From positions 1 to 64,000 of the forward strand of contig CDMY01000508.1 of NCBI GenBank assembly GCA_001179505.1: DNA of 64,000 nucleotides, given 5' to 3'. Origin of the DNA: Vitrella brassicaformis (Eukaryota > Sar > Vitrellaceae). The notes under the pieces are model-generated. The model saw only the letters and a list, made by a program, of their open reading frames with translations, was not told the DNA's origin and did no database searches. Both the position numbers and the translations under genes were made by a program. Positions 1 to 12,060 of the stretch are shown here, piece after piece (the first letter of the stretch is position 1; the number at the start of each line of letters is the position of its first letter).

Positions 1-65
1 GAAAGATGAAAGACTTTTCACTCGAGTCGCACCATCGCGCGGACAGATCTGGGCGAGTTTGGAGC

Positions 66-2779
66 ATGAGCTCATCAAAGGGCGGCCAGGCTGCCTGCCC
101 ACAGGTGAGGTGGGAAGAGGGAGCCAATTGAAAGCTCAACAGGAGACTGGGACGCAAGTCATGCCTCCAGCTGTCCTCATCTGTCTGCAGCCGGGCATCT
201 TCCGTCTGTGGACATGATTTCTCGTTGCTGTGTCAGGATGAGGTCGTTGGCGTTGGTTTGGCTCAGCTCGAGTCCGAGTGTGTGTATGAAGTCGGCGACT
301 TCCTCACCACCATCGAGCGCAAGCCGCTCTCACTCGTGTGCCACCAGCTGCACCAGAAGACCACCGACGCCACATACGGCATCCTGTACCGTGACCTCAC
401 CATCTCCATCCTCGAACACAACTACTGGAAGAAGATCAACCTCACAGGCACACTCAAAACACGACTGGTGGGTGGGGGGATGGGCGGGAGGAGGGAAAGG
501 CATGGATGGATGGATGGTTTTCTGTATGTATGTGTGGGTCAGAGTAAGATCGAGACGGCGTTCATCGACACCGACGGCAACAACAAGGATGTGCTGCCGT
601 CTGTAGTGGAGTGCATCGAGGCGTCCAACGCCACACTCGTCCACATCGGTGTGGACGACCCGAAGCGAGGGGGCTTCTCCAACGTGTCCGGCAATGAGAA
701 GGGCGCGGGCAGTGGGGGAGAGGGGGTGGAGGAGGGGGGTAAGGAGCCAGTGGTGTTTGAGAAGACCCAGCAGCTACACCTTACGGATGCAGGATACCTA
801 GACCTAGCCGAGTAAGGGGAGAGGGGCGGGAGGGGCTGCAGAGATGCAAATCTTTTGGTTTGTGGTGTGTGTTGGTGTGTCGTGTTAGGGATCGCAAGTG
901 GGCGTTTCCGAGTCTGGAGGTGCTGAGTGTGGGCAAGGTGGGCCGCGAGCGGATCTCCCTCCTGCCGGCCGTCACCCACATCGTGTCAGCTTCGCCGAAG
1001 ATCACCTCCATCACGGCCGATGTCATCGTCGTCAAGGAGGGGGACGAGTGGCAGGCATTCACAAGGTAGATGGAAGACTGGCGCGCCTCTGCTTTCGGTC
1101 TCACACACATCTTTCCTTGCCTCTGTGTGTCTGTATGCGCGTATGCGCGCGTGTGTGTCGGTGTCAGTTCGCTGAGCGGCTGCCCCAAGCTCACGAGCAT
1201 CAGCGGCCTCCACCTCGTCCCGCCCGAGAACGACTACGGTGAACCTAAGTGAGCGGGGCGGAAAGACAGATGGGAGGGAGGCAGAAACACACCGTGTCGT
1301 ATGCGTCTGTGGTGGTCCGTGTCAGTCCCGTTGAGTACATCTACGATCCGCTGGGCCGCCTCACCACGGCACTCGACACCAACTGGCGCACCGATGACAT
1401 GAAAGGTAGGGGGGTGGGCAGATTAACACCACACACAGGGAGGGACTCTTTGCTACATGTGTCATCTGTGCTGTGCAGGTGTGGACAAGACCATCATCAT
1501 TCACCATCGCTTCTCGTTTGGCGCCGACTTCAGCCGCCAGCTGACAGACCGCAGCGGCCCCAACCACTTCGTGCTGCAGGACCTGCTCAACTGGGCGGAC
1601 GAGACCAAATGCCAAATCGTGTGGATGCCACGGTCGGTGAGACCTGCAGGGGGAAACGAACCGCAGACAGAGACGAGCACATGATCCGTGTGTGTGTGTG
1701 TGTGTTGTGCAGTGAGGACGACCGGCTTGACTATGACAGAGACAGGCCGCCGCAGCATGACGACATCGTCATTGACTGCGGCAAGGAGGCCCCGGACACA
1801 ACACCTCCGGCCCCGCACGGACCTGTAGGCCAACTCATCGCCAATCTGACGAAAAAATGCGACGCGGTGAGAGAGGGGTGTAAAGGGGAGGGAGGTGCAG
1901 CACACGGCCTAGAGCAAAATGTCTGCCCTGCTCCCTTTTCCGTTCCTTCTCTCGCAGGTCAAGTTTGTGTACGGCGGTGCCCCCCTGCACGACACGTGGG
2001 GGCAGCTGCTGACATTTCCCGCGGCCACCAAGCTCTCCATCTACCCCCGCGACGACGACACTGCCGTCCGCCAGGTGGTGAGCAGCATCCCCGAGTGGCT
2101 CGTGGCCAAGGACCAGAACGGCAACAGCACCCATCTGCCAGCCATCCAGGACCTCTACATCGACATGTGCGGGTATTCCAACACCGGTGCCCACAACAAC
2201 TCCTTGCCGACCGGTGCTGAGGCTGGCAGGCTCGAGCAGCTGCTGGGGGGTCTGACGGGGGTGCGTAGGGTGTGGTGTATGGCGAAGAGCCTCCGCGCCG
2301 TGTCGCAGTGTGTGTCGTATCTGCATGCCCGTGAGCTGAAGAAGTTGCGGATCCGCCTGGGCGAAGAGTCAGATGCGCTGCCCGACTCATCTCACGTGCC
2401 GGTGCCTAGCCTAGCCTACCCTTCTGTCAACTCGCTGCGCGTGTCGAATAAGTATGAGGATATCAGCAAGGAATGTGCTCGGTCTGTATTGTCTCTGCTC
2501 ATGTCCATCAAGCCAGTTAAAGCCAGCATCGATCTGACGCTCAGCACAGAGTCACTCGCAGGCACGCGCCGTCGGGATCTGTGGGGCGACGCGGACCGTG
2601 CGCGTAGCTACGCCCTTTGGGATCTGCGGCTGGAAGCAGAGAGGAGGGTGGGGTCGGCCTACGATGTGGTGTCGGTAATGTGCATGCGCAACTCGTTGCG
2701 CATGGAGCTAGTGCGGAAGGAGGGGGGCAAGGGAGAGAAGGGCAAGAGGGGCAAGAGGGGAGGCAGCAAGGGCAAGTGA
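66..2779 (+). CDS. F-box-like / leucine-rich-type protein, family copy 1
   Basis: Nine exons join in frame with GT-AG introns: 66-104, 237-467, 543-811, 889-1065, 1168-1248, 1326-1405, 1479-1632, 1713-1866, 1958-2779, giving 668 residues and a TGA stop. The N-terminus (about residues 14-60) has the hydrophobic spacing of an F-box-like helix bundle, with a LSLVCHQL segment that resembles the LS-VCR part of F-boxes. The middle scans like irregular leucine-rich repeats, for example FPSLEVLSV and CPKLTSISGL. The C-terminus is a basic Lys/Gly tail. If the F-box reading is right it would be an SCF-type ubiquitin-ligase adaptor, but this is inference. The gene at 6381-8901 has the same layout and related upstream DNA, so the two look like diverged duplicates. 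The first 39-nt exon and its ATG are the least certain part. Confidence 0.7.
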
Positions 2780-3456
2780 GTGAGGCGACGTGGGCGGTTG
2801 GTGCAGATGGTGGGCAGGTCGGTAGCATGCTTTGCGGGCGGAGGAGGAACCGACCGTCTCGCTCACTGGCATCCGTAGAATGGGCACAATCGCATGTCGC
2901 GTGCCCCCTGTTTTGTGTCTCCATGTCTGTCTGCGTGTATGTTTGCATCTTATCCCCACCCCTGTTCTAATTCGCCTTCCTGCGTATCTGAGAATGGCCT
3001 ACCACGGCTATTCAGCATGCCGCCATTCTACTGTTGACGTGCATGTGTGTGTGTGTGTTGTGTGTGTGTCTTTGGTGTTTGGTGTTGGGTGTGGGCATCG
3101 GACTGACTGCATGGGCAGGGAGGCGTTACACGTAGCTGATGTCATTGGATTGAATCTCTTTATCCCTAACATACAAAGTCAACTCACCATCCCGATCTAC
3201 CTGCCTAGCCAACTGCTGCCCACTGATGCGTTCCCATTACTCGAAACAAACAAGACACACGCATGGGAATCAGTCAAGCAATCATCGGCTACCTGTCACC
3301 ACCCAACAGACTCTGGCTGGCTGCCTTTGCTATGGTGTCTCCGCCTTGCCTGCTCGGCACCACCTTTCTGGTCAGCCGTCTGCCTCTCCAGCTCTCCCGG
3401 CTGCTTATCCTGCTCCTCTGCAACACCACCCGCAGCAGCAACACTCTCCATCGCGC
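2780..3456. other. Intergenic, convergent gene ends
   Basis: No supported gene. It separates the 3' end of the F-box-like gene from the 3' end of the minus-strand EGF gene and holds a GT-rich stretch around 3045-3095. Open frames here lack splice context and continue antisense into the neighbouring gene. Confidence 0.5.
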
Positions 3457-5800
3457 TCATCCGTCTTCGCCCCAGCAACCGCCATGCAGCTGCATCATCG
3501 TGGGAGGGCTCCATGGCACATGGACGCCCCTCTTGTGAAGGATATACATGACCACTATGCCGGCGGCCGCCAGCAGGAAGACAGAGCCGAAGACGATCAA
3601 GGCGATGGCCGCAGGACTCGGCTCGGCTCGTTATACCAGAGAAAACCCTGTCGACAAACTGCACACGCATGCACACAGAGACACACATGGACGCCCGCAG
3701 ACTCTCTGTGCCGCCCACTGACATACCTGGAAGTTGCGAATGTGCAATCCGTCGTCAGTTTTTGTCTCTCACCATGGTCTCGAAGTACAGCCGGCCGGCC
3801 GTGAAGTGCGACGAGGGCAGGGAGCCGACGGACGGCGGCTGTAGCCCACCATGGCCAATGGCGGGATGGTCGTGGACGCGTTGACGCAGTAGGTGTTGTA
3901 GGTGGTGGGAACTGACCAGACAGGTCTCCAAGGACACTCTCGGCGGCCCGCTGACACACGCAGAGATATCACTACACACACGAGAATGCATTCAGCTCTC
4001 TCTCCATCTCTCTCTGTGTGTGTGCGTACCAGTCTGTCCTGATGTGATATTCGAAGGCCTCATCGACGTCATACTCGCTCCGCAGCTCCGCCCAGGTCGG
4101 CGGCACGAACCAAGATCTCGAGGTTCTGGGGCGGAGTGGTGGTGGTGTCGTTGCCGCTGCTGCCGTCGCCCATCTGCAGCCTCCTGTTTGGAGCGAGGTG
4201 GCCATCACTGCTGGTGCTGGTGCAGGTGTCGTTGTCATGCGAGCAGACGCAGGTGAAGCCGCCGGGATAGTTGACGCACAGCGACGGACATCTGACATGC
4301 ACACAGGCAGCGCCATGCAATGCAATACACTGGACACACCCATGGTGTCCTCGCCCACCCGCCGGTGTTGGTCGCGCACTCATCAATGTTTTCACACACA
4401 ACACCTGGACACTCACACCCACAGCTTCTCCACAATGCTCTCTCCCTCTCTCTCTCTCTCTCTCTTCCTCTCTCTCTCTCTCTCTCTCATGTCATCGTTG
4501 ATACGTACCGTCTCCCGCGTAGCCCGGCTCGCACAAAGACACGACCAAACCATTGGACACACTGCAGGTCGCCCGCTCGTGGCATCCTCCGTTGTTGACA
4601 TTGCAGAGGCCGGTGTTGCATTGCCGTTGTTTGTTTGTTTGAGTACCGATGTTTTGCGTCGCGCTGGCAGGGTCGTTTGCGAGGTCGGTCGCCGCGCTGC
4701 TGACGAGGCCAGGCCGCCCACATTTGTGGAGGCCATCAGGGGCGCAGACACGTCCACACCCAACCAAGACCAACGGAACAACACGGACCGATCCACATAC
4801 GTCCGCCTTTGCCAGCATCCGTTGCCAGACGAGGCACTCGGGCTGCACGTCCACCAGGGTGTACCCCGTGTTGTCGGCGCAGTTGGCCGTCGTGTAGCCG
4901 CACGACTCGAGAGCACGGGCCGAGTGTTGCGCCATCCACACCCCACGGAACTCTGGCAGATACCTGGGGGGAACGCATTCATCCACAGCCACCAATCCAA
5001 TCAGCCAGCCAATCAATATATCGATGATGCCTGCACGCACCTGTGCAGTATTTTCGAGAGGAAGTAGTACTGAATGCCGGTCAGCGGCTCGTTCAGAAAA
5101 CGCGCTTCCAGCTGCACCGTGTTCCTTCAGCCACCGCACACCACAGCACAGCACAGCACAGCAGGAAGATAAACCTCCACACTGTCCAATGCAGCTGCAG
5201 TGTTGCCGTGTTCATGGGTCGCGTACTTCTCGATGAGCACAAACGAGTCGACATCCACTCCATCGGCATTGAATTTCCTCGCCATGTTGTGCAGCTGTGC
5301 CACGGGGCTGAAGTCGGTCCTGGCGAGTCTGGCGTCGAGGTGTGGGGCGAGCGCCCGCTGCAGCGGAGGATGAGGGGCACCACCTTGCTGCGCTTGATGG
5401 GCCGGCAGGTCACCACTTCCCAAGGCCGCTCGTCATCCATTCAACCAATGGATCACGGACACACGAGGAGGGCCCCAGGGCTGCCCTTCAAGGCAAGCTG
5501 ATGAAATGCGCCGATGAGTCGGATGAAATCGCATTGGCGGATATCGGCCCTCATGCTTCAGCATCTCTATCAACACGTCCGTAACAGTTGCCAAGCTTGT
5601 GGAAACAATTGTTGCGTCCACAGCATATCGCACTCGCCGAAAGAGCAGAAGGACGCGAAAGTCTCCCCGAGTCTGACCGTGAGGCGTTCAGGTGACCGAG
5701 CTTCCTGCTGGCAGCCTGCAAGGGAAGACGCAACAGCCAAAAGTGAACGAAGAGATCTCACAGCGTGGGAAGCAATAGAGTAGATCTGTGTAAGTACTTG
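3457..5800 (-). CDS. EGF-domain type I membrane protein
   Basis: A multi-exon minus-strand gene, supported by motifs rather than a complete exon chain. Around 4490-4620 there is an EGF-like repeat (CNVNNGGCHERATC, then CEPGYAGDG). Around 4235-4420 a calcium-binding EGF signature follows (ENIDECATNTGG, then CVNYPGGFTCVC). The last exon (about 3457-3635) encodes a transmembrane helix, AAIALIVFGSVFLLAAAG, a short Lys/Arg-bearing cytoplasmic tail and a TGA stop at 3457. Upstream exons at about 5127-5440 and 4730-5030 are cysteine-containing lumenal sequence that I cannot assign. The order lumenal domain, EGF, EGF-Ca, helix, short tail recalls sorting receptors of the vacuolar type, but that is only an analogy. 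The 5' end is unresolved: a hydrophobic stretch near 5760-5720 may be the signal peptide, and exon borders at 3640-4060 are unclear. Confidence 0.6.
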
Positions 5801-6380
5801 GATAAAAATGCTCGGTGGGCTGTCCTGACGGCCTTTTGTCTCCTCTGGCGGCTCAGCGGCAGTAGGCTCACCATCAGCAGGAGCATTGCGTCGGTCAACG
5901 GGGCCACGAGAGATCTTTGTCAGCTGCAGCAACGCGAAGCAGATCTGAAGCCCTCGAAGACTGTGCGTGAGGTGAGAGCCCATCTGTCCTCTTGAAAGGT
6001 GAGCTCGCATTTTGTGCCCCCGTCAAGCCCCCAGCCTTTTCCGCATTCCCTTCGCTTTTTTCTTTCACTTGTCGTGTCAATGGTCTCAGTGCGGAGCGGG
6101 AAAAGGAAAAAAAGAGGAAAAGGAATTTGCCAAAGTCGGTGATCGAGTGAGGATCGAATTGCCCTTTTTCTCACAGCTGACACTTCGCTCGTTTGATGTT
6201 GCTGCACGAGATTGTCCAGTGGGAGCCCCGAGGACCTTCCAGCCAGAGAAAGAAGGAAAGAAAGGGGAAAGACTTTTCACTCTAGCTCGAGCCATTGAGG
6301 ATGACCTCGTCAAAGGGTGCCGTGCATTCTGACTGCTGAGTGCCGACGGCGGAGCGTCACAATCAGCTGCTACTGGTGTC
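5801..6380. promoter_or_regulatory. Divergent intergenic region
   Basis: It lies between the EGF gene (minus) and the second F-box-like gene (plus), so it probably carries both promoters. A 16-bp string at 6267-6282 (GAAAGACTTTTCACTC) is identical to positions 8-23, upstream of the first F-box-like gene, and the following 40 bp are also similar. An A/G-rich stretch lies at 6095-6130. No TATA box stands out. Confidence 0.4.
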
Positions 6381-8901
6381 ATGATGGACGTGTCATCCCT
6401 GGATCATGAATCACCTGCCCGTCCCGCAGGCGAGAAGGTGCGGGAAGAAAAACACAATGGACGGCTTTGATTGCATCTGTTGTCGTTCATTCATTCATTC
6501 GTTCAGGTGCGGTTCACCGGCTTCCGCTCGATGCCCAACGAGGTGCTGTCCTACGCCGGCTCCTTCTTCAGCACGGCGGACGGCACCAAGCAGATCTCAG
6601 AGGTCTCCCGGCACTTCTGCACATGCGTCACCGGCGAGCCATCATCGAGCATCATGAAGCCCCACGCCGAGCGGGCAGGCGGTGCATCATCCCTCTACAG
6701 CCACCTGTACATCGACAAGAAGGTCTTCTGGGACCTGCCGGCCCAGGTCACGAGTCGGCTGCAGTGCACTCACCACCAGAGCATTGTGGTCAAGATGGAC
6801 CCCAAGTGGCCCGTCAATGAGATGGTCATCGCCGCCATCCGCCGCTCGCCCGAGGTGTTGCAGAAACTCGTCATCACCACACTCGACGGCAGGGAGACCG
6901 AGGAATTCCCTGCTGAAGGGCAAGTCATTGGCAGCCCCCCTGCCGTGACGCCTCCTTTCCCCGCCGACCGCATCGTGTTCCCGCACGTCAGGAAGCTGCA
7001 TGTGGATAGCCTGCGGTATTTTGTGCGCATGGTGACGGAGGGCTTCGAATGGTATGTAAGCCATCGATGGACCTACGACGGACAGGGGGACGTAGCTATG
7101 CGCCCGTGTTTGGTATGAGTGTGTTTGCAGGCCAGAGTTGACCGAGTTGAAGGGCAACATGTTCCTCGGTGCGGACTCTGATGAGGACACCTACGAGGCT
7201 GACCGGTTCACCGAGTCCTTCATTGACCAGCCCCTGGCCCACTTCCTTAGCACGTCCAAGAAGCTGCGGCGACTCTGCATCTACCCATTCACACCTTTTA
7301 AGGTGACACCCACCCAGACACAACAACCAGCGCCATTCATGTGTCGCAATGCCTGCCTTTGATCGCGTTTCAGATCCTCGCCGGCTGCCGCATTCCTTTC
7401 CCCTCCTCGTGACTATGACGCACCTGACCACTCTGGAATGGATCAACATTCAAGACAACCTGTCGCAACCCGACGCACCATTCGACGAGCTGTCGGAGCT
7501 GGATGTGCTGCGACGGCTGTGGGGCCGCAGGAACGACACCAGAAAGAAGAAGATAATACTGCTGTATGACTTATGCGTCAACGAGGGCATGCCTGGCAAG
7601 ATGACCAGCACTGCTGGACCGCACGGACTGAGCGGTGAGGAGAGCAACCACAGTGGGGCTGCGTTGAGACATCTATGTGGTGCCTGTGGTGTGTGCAGCT
7701 GTCGGATTCATCGAGCAGCTGGAGGCCATGGGCTGCCAGGTGGCATACAGCGGCGGCAGCACGTGAGTGACGGAGACACTCGACAACACACATAGCCCTT
7801 CATACGCCTTCGAGTGCAATGAGTCTGCCTGTCTTCAGGGTCAAGTTGGATTGCGTGAGGGTCGAGAACAATGTCGTCGATCCGCCGCCTCTCCATCCGG
7901 TCGTCCGCAGAATGGCCGAGGGATTCGCCGCAGCGTCAAAGCTCGGTGCCAAATGAGCCACCTGCTTGGACTGATGTGCATAGCCCATGTGACCTCTCTG
8001 TGTATGTCTGTCGATCATTCAGTGGACATCACCTACGGGGGTGTCCGCCTGCCTGAGGTCAGCCACAGCCACACAAACGCGCACGCGCATCAATGCGCCT
8101 ACAACTTGGATATGTGTTTCTGGTGCATTTGTCAGCGATGAAGCTTCCTCCCGCCATTCAGTAGGGCGTCGCAGCTAGGGATCGTCTTCAGCCGCAGCAA
8201 CGACGAGCTGCTTGACGTGCACGACGACGACTTCAGCACCATCCCGGCCTTCCTCACCCAGCCAGGCCGCTACCCTAACGTCGAGGACCTCTTGCTCGAG
8301 CGCATCGGCAGATCGACGGGCGGCAACAGCGTCATTGCCGCACCCCCCAACCCTCTCAGCCGCATCGTGACGAAGGCCCTGCCGTCCTTGCAGCGGCTGC
8401 AGCTTAGCCAGATTGCCCCGTCGATCAGCGCCAGCTGTCTCTACTACCTGAAGGTTCGTTAGAGGCACGGGCACAGCCATCCGTATCCACTTATTCATCT
8501 GTTTATTATACTGTCAGGATCGCACCGAGAAGCTGGAGGGAGTCGAGGTCCGCTGGCCGCGCCTGCCAGTGGAGCTGCCCCCTTTGGTGCTCGCCCCGCC
8601 CCTCGCCCCACCCGTCAAGCGGCTGCTCATCACCAACAGCCGGAGATCGAGATCCTTCACGAGAGCAGCCACCGTCACTTCGCTCTTCAGTCTGGCCTTC
8701 CTGCTCATGCCCGACACGGCCGACATCACGCTGCGGTTGGCAGATGCTGACACGGACCGGGGGGCGGCCTTGGCGCTTATGCAGTGTGTGCGGCGGTGCA
8801 TGCGGTACTACGACGTGCAGCTGCCCATGACCGACGAGGACCAGGGCGAGAACCCGCGGACGTTTGTCGTCAAGATGACCAAGAAGGCCGGCGTAGACTG
8901 A
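6381..8901 (+). CDS. F-box-like / leucine-rich-type protein, family copy 2
   Basis: The start at 6381 is chosen because exon 6381-6437 ends at a GT donor in phase with exon 6507-7051. Further exons: 7131-7302, 7374 to about 7637, about 7690-7762, about 7839-7947, about 8022-8057, 8175-8453 and 8518-8901 (TGA stop). The first large exon has an F-box-like start (FRSMPNEVLSYAGSFF, then EVSRHFC). Later exons resemble irregular leucine-rich repeats (LHVDSLRYFVRMV, MTHLTTLEWINI, LPSLQRLQLSQI). The exon starting at 7374 only stays open if one base is gained or lost near 7395, so the copy may carry a frameshift or a sequencing error. It is homologous in plan to the gene at 66-2779. The function is inferred only from this weak domain likeness. 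Confidence 0.65.
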
Positions 8902-9842
8902 TGGATGGGTGCGTGGGCCAGGGAGGTCAGAGGAGACGATAGAGTAGCCAGCCGGCCACGACATGCAGCGACCTGTACAGATTTCGTCGCTGCTACTTTG
9001 TAGCCGACTGACTGACTTGAGACTCGGCCTACACATGAATGGATCCATGGATGGAACACATGGAGTTGGAACGGTCATTATTTCCCGGGTACATACCTGC
9101 ACACTGTTGAAAAAGGCCACACTAAAGTGTCCACCGTCTGGTCCCCCTCCCGCCTTGATGTTCGGACGGTGGTGTTGATTAATCGCACTCACTCACTCAC
9201 CATGCAGTGGTGACAGACAGACAGACACGTCAGCCAGTCAGTATCCATTCGTCCATTCATTCACACTGACTCAGACGGCCACTTGTCACTCACTCGCGCA
9301 TCCAGACCTCTCTCCCTGTCCCTGTCCCTGTCCCCCTTCGCTCCCTCCCTCTGTCTCTGTCTGTCTGTGTCTGTTGGTTGGTCGGGTCCATGTGTGTGTC
9401 TGTGTCTGTGTCGGTCGTTCACATTGAGTCCTTCTACCTCTCGATACCAGATCGCAGACATCCATGTGAACGAACGACACAGACAGAGGAGGAGGTAGCC
9501 TGTGTTTCCGTCTCTCTCTCTCTCCCTGAGTGTGTGTGTGTGTGTCATGTGGCCACACACTGAGTGTCGTGATTGATGTGAGCATGTCTATTCATTTGGA
9601 CACCTAGGTCTCTCTTGGTTCCTTGCGCGAGCCGATGCACCTCATGAACAGCCTTCCACTCATCGAGGGTCAGTGCCAATGAAGGTGAAAACCATCACAC
9701 CACTCATACACACACATGCAAGCTCGACATGAAAGGGCTCAGCCGCTCGGCTACGCCTGCCTTCCCACCATAGTGCAACGACTCGACAGGTTTGGCAGGG
9801 TGGTGATGGCCTTGATGCATGTGGGAAACAGGCGAGACCAGA
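8902..9842. other. Intergenic with simple repeats
   Basis: No supported gene. It contains CT-rich and GT-rich microsatellites at about 9300-9420 and 9500-9545 between two converging genes. Apparent open frames follow these low-complexity tracts on both strands and have no domain likeness. Confidence 0.5.
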
Positions 9843-12060
9843 CTAGCAACTCGCCCTCGTCTGCCCCCTATCTCCCTCCCCGCCCTCCGCAGCACCGTAG
9901 AAGGGTGGGGTGGCGAAGAATGCGCTGGCTGATGTGCCGGATGCGATGCTCCATGCCCTTGCCCTTCTCCTTCTCGCTGCTGCCCTTGTCGTCCCTGCCT
10001 CCCCCACCGACACATCCATCTCCATCTTGCCGCTGCGATCCGCCCCACCCGCCCCATCCTCACCGCCCTCATCTGCCGGCCCCTCCCACACCGACCAATC
10101 CCCACTGCCGTCACGGCACTTGTGAAACGCACACTTGATGCGCAGCAGTGGCCCCCCACTGTCTTGTACAACGGCAGGAAAAACGCCATGACAAGAGGGC
10201 TGCCGTGCGAACCGCACCGCCCGCAGCGATGGGAGGTCGTCTACCGTCTTGACGACGGCCTCCTCGCCCAGCTGCTGCGCCTTGCCCATGTCCATGGACC
10301 GCACCGATGGGAAGACGCGGCCGAGGTTGAAGAGCAGTGGCTGTGGGAGGGGGTTGTCGGTGTCCCTGGCCGGCTGCAGGGTGAGGGTGCGGGCTGAGCT
10401 GAAGACGAGCTTGTTTTAACGTGAGAAAGCCCGGATGATGTTGTCTTGTGCGATGCTGGTGGGGAAGCTCACCGATGTGGCGAGCGAGGCCGCCAGGGTG
10501 ACTGAGGGTGGACGATTCGGATGCGGGCGTCTCGCTGTCGTAGATGTTGCGTATGGGGCTGCCGGGGTTGGTGGGCCACAGGAGGGTGGTGAAGGGGAAG
10601 TCGAATAATACGCTGCTGCTGTAGTCCTTGTGAACCGCATTCAGCGACTGTGACACCAGCAGGCAACACATGGATGCATTGGGAATGATCACTTGTTGTT
10701 GTGTGTACATTGGTCACTCACAGATATGACGCTTGGGGTGATCTGTCTGACGTTGATCGAAGCTTCAATAATCAGCAACTCCAGAAGTCGACCGGCGTAT
10801 CGAAGTCGTCAATCCAGCCCTCTAGGTCCGGCTCGTCCGCCGTCACGCTGAAGCTCGTCACCGAGTCGATGCTCGTGAACTCGACAAGCAGCATCGCGTC
10901 GTGCGCATCCCACGCGAATGGGGGCGAGAGGGAGGCAGTTGCGCCCATACCTTGTGTCGTAACCGCCGAACTCGTTGTCGTGCGCCGTCTGCTCCTGCGT
11001 ACTCAGTTTGCGCAACTCGACGGTCTTAAGAGACATGTGGCACCCACACCCACACAACAGACAGGGGCGGATTGTGCGTAGGGACCTTTGGAAGGAACTG
11101 TCCTGGATTTGCACCCACCTGAGTGTCCAGGCGCGCAGAAACGAGGCCCACGCCCACCGCCCGCCCACCACTACTGTCTTCAACCGTGGGAACTCCCCCG
11201 GCTCCTTACCCCTGTCATCCGGAAAGGCTATCTCGCGCTGCTGGACGCTGTGGCTGTCAGCCTCCAGACTCTCGAGACTCTCACCGGCGCCTTCAATCAG
11301 CCGCACCATCGCCATGTTCATGTGACACCGCATCACTGCGCGCGTGGCTTTGGCCAGCCAGGGCTCGCTCGGTGGGGTCGATGTCGCGGTCGGCGAGGAA
11401 TGTGATGGTGGTGTGCATGTCGGGGCCGCGGGAGGGTCCCAGGTATGACGAATGGGCCCGCGAGAGTCGCCGATGATAGACTCGGTGCCGACGAGGGGGC
11501 CGAGTCGGTCAAACAGCAACGCGTCAGGGAGGGTGAGTAGCGACGGCGCCAACGACTGAACAGAGCACAGCACACACACACACATGTGCCATACACTCTC
11601 TCTCTCTCTCTGTTGTGTGTGCGTGTCCAACTGCAGGTGGGCGGCTGTCAGTTTGTGACCATCCTTACATCTAGGCGTAGGTTGCGTAGCACAGCAGTAA
11701 GCTTCTGCTGTGCAATAGTGATGAGGATGTCCTGAGTGCTGGGCGGGGCATCGGCTGGGGATATCTTGGACACACCGTAATCCAAACACACCATCTGCAC
11801 ACACCAATGCACACAGGCAGGGAGATGCAAAGCGGTTGGCTCCACGTGAATCATCTTGTGGTCTCTCACCTTGGCGCTACGTTTGGGCACATGTCTTGTC
11901 CCAATGTCCGCTCCTTGCTCCCCTTGAGCGTCAGCACCTCACCAGCCTGATTGCACAGGGAGGCCCACACAGAACGGTACGGGACACTAGGGGCCCTATC
12001 CCCCACAATTTCCCCCACATGTCGCTGCAGTGCGTTAATCTTCTCTGCTACGTCTCAACA
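9843..12060 (-). CDS. Unrecognised multi-exon protein
   Basis: Open exon-like blocks lie on the minus strand. About 12055-11870 contains EKINALQRHVGEI. About 11790-11650 contains LRNLRLD. About 11560-11110 includes AMVRLIEGAGESLESLEAD and PRLKTVVVGG. About 11030-10770 contains SLKTVELRKLSTQEQ and then, in another frame, FAWDAHDAMLLVEFTSID. About 10640-10480 and about 10390-9843 follow, the last with DLPSLRAVRFARQPS and a TAG stop at 9843. Alternating short leucine-rich strands such as LKTVVV and LKTVEL suggest a leucine-rich or F-box-associated scaffold like the genes at 66-2779 and 6381-8901, but I cannot align it securely. Exon borders are approximate and a switch of frame near 10930 needs either an intron or a lesion. 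No catalytic motif is visible. Confidence 0.4.

Noticed and set aside
6406-6437. A GC-AG intron after exon 1 of the second F-box-like gene
   Set aside because: Starting at 6381 in another frame gives a normal GT donor at 6438 in phase with the next exon.
9290-9560. Ser/Leu-rich and Arg/Asp-rich ORFs around CT and GT repeats
   Set aside because: They are low-complexity translations present on both strands without splice sites or domains.
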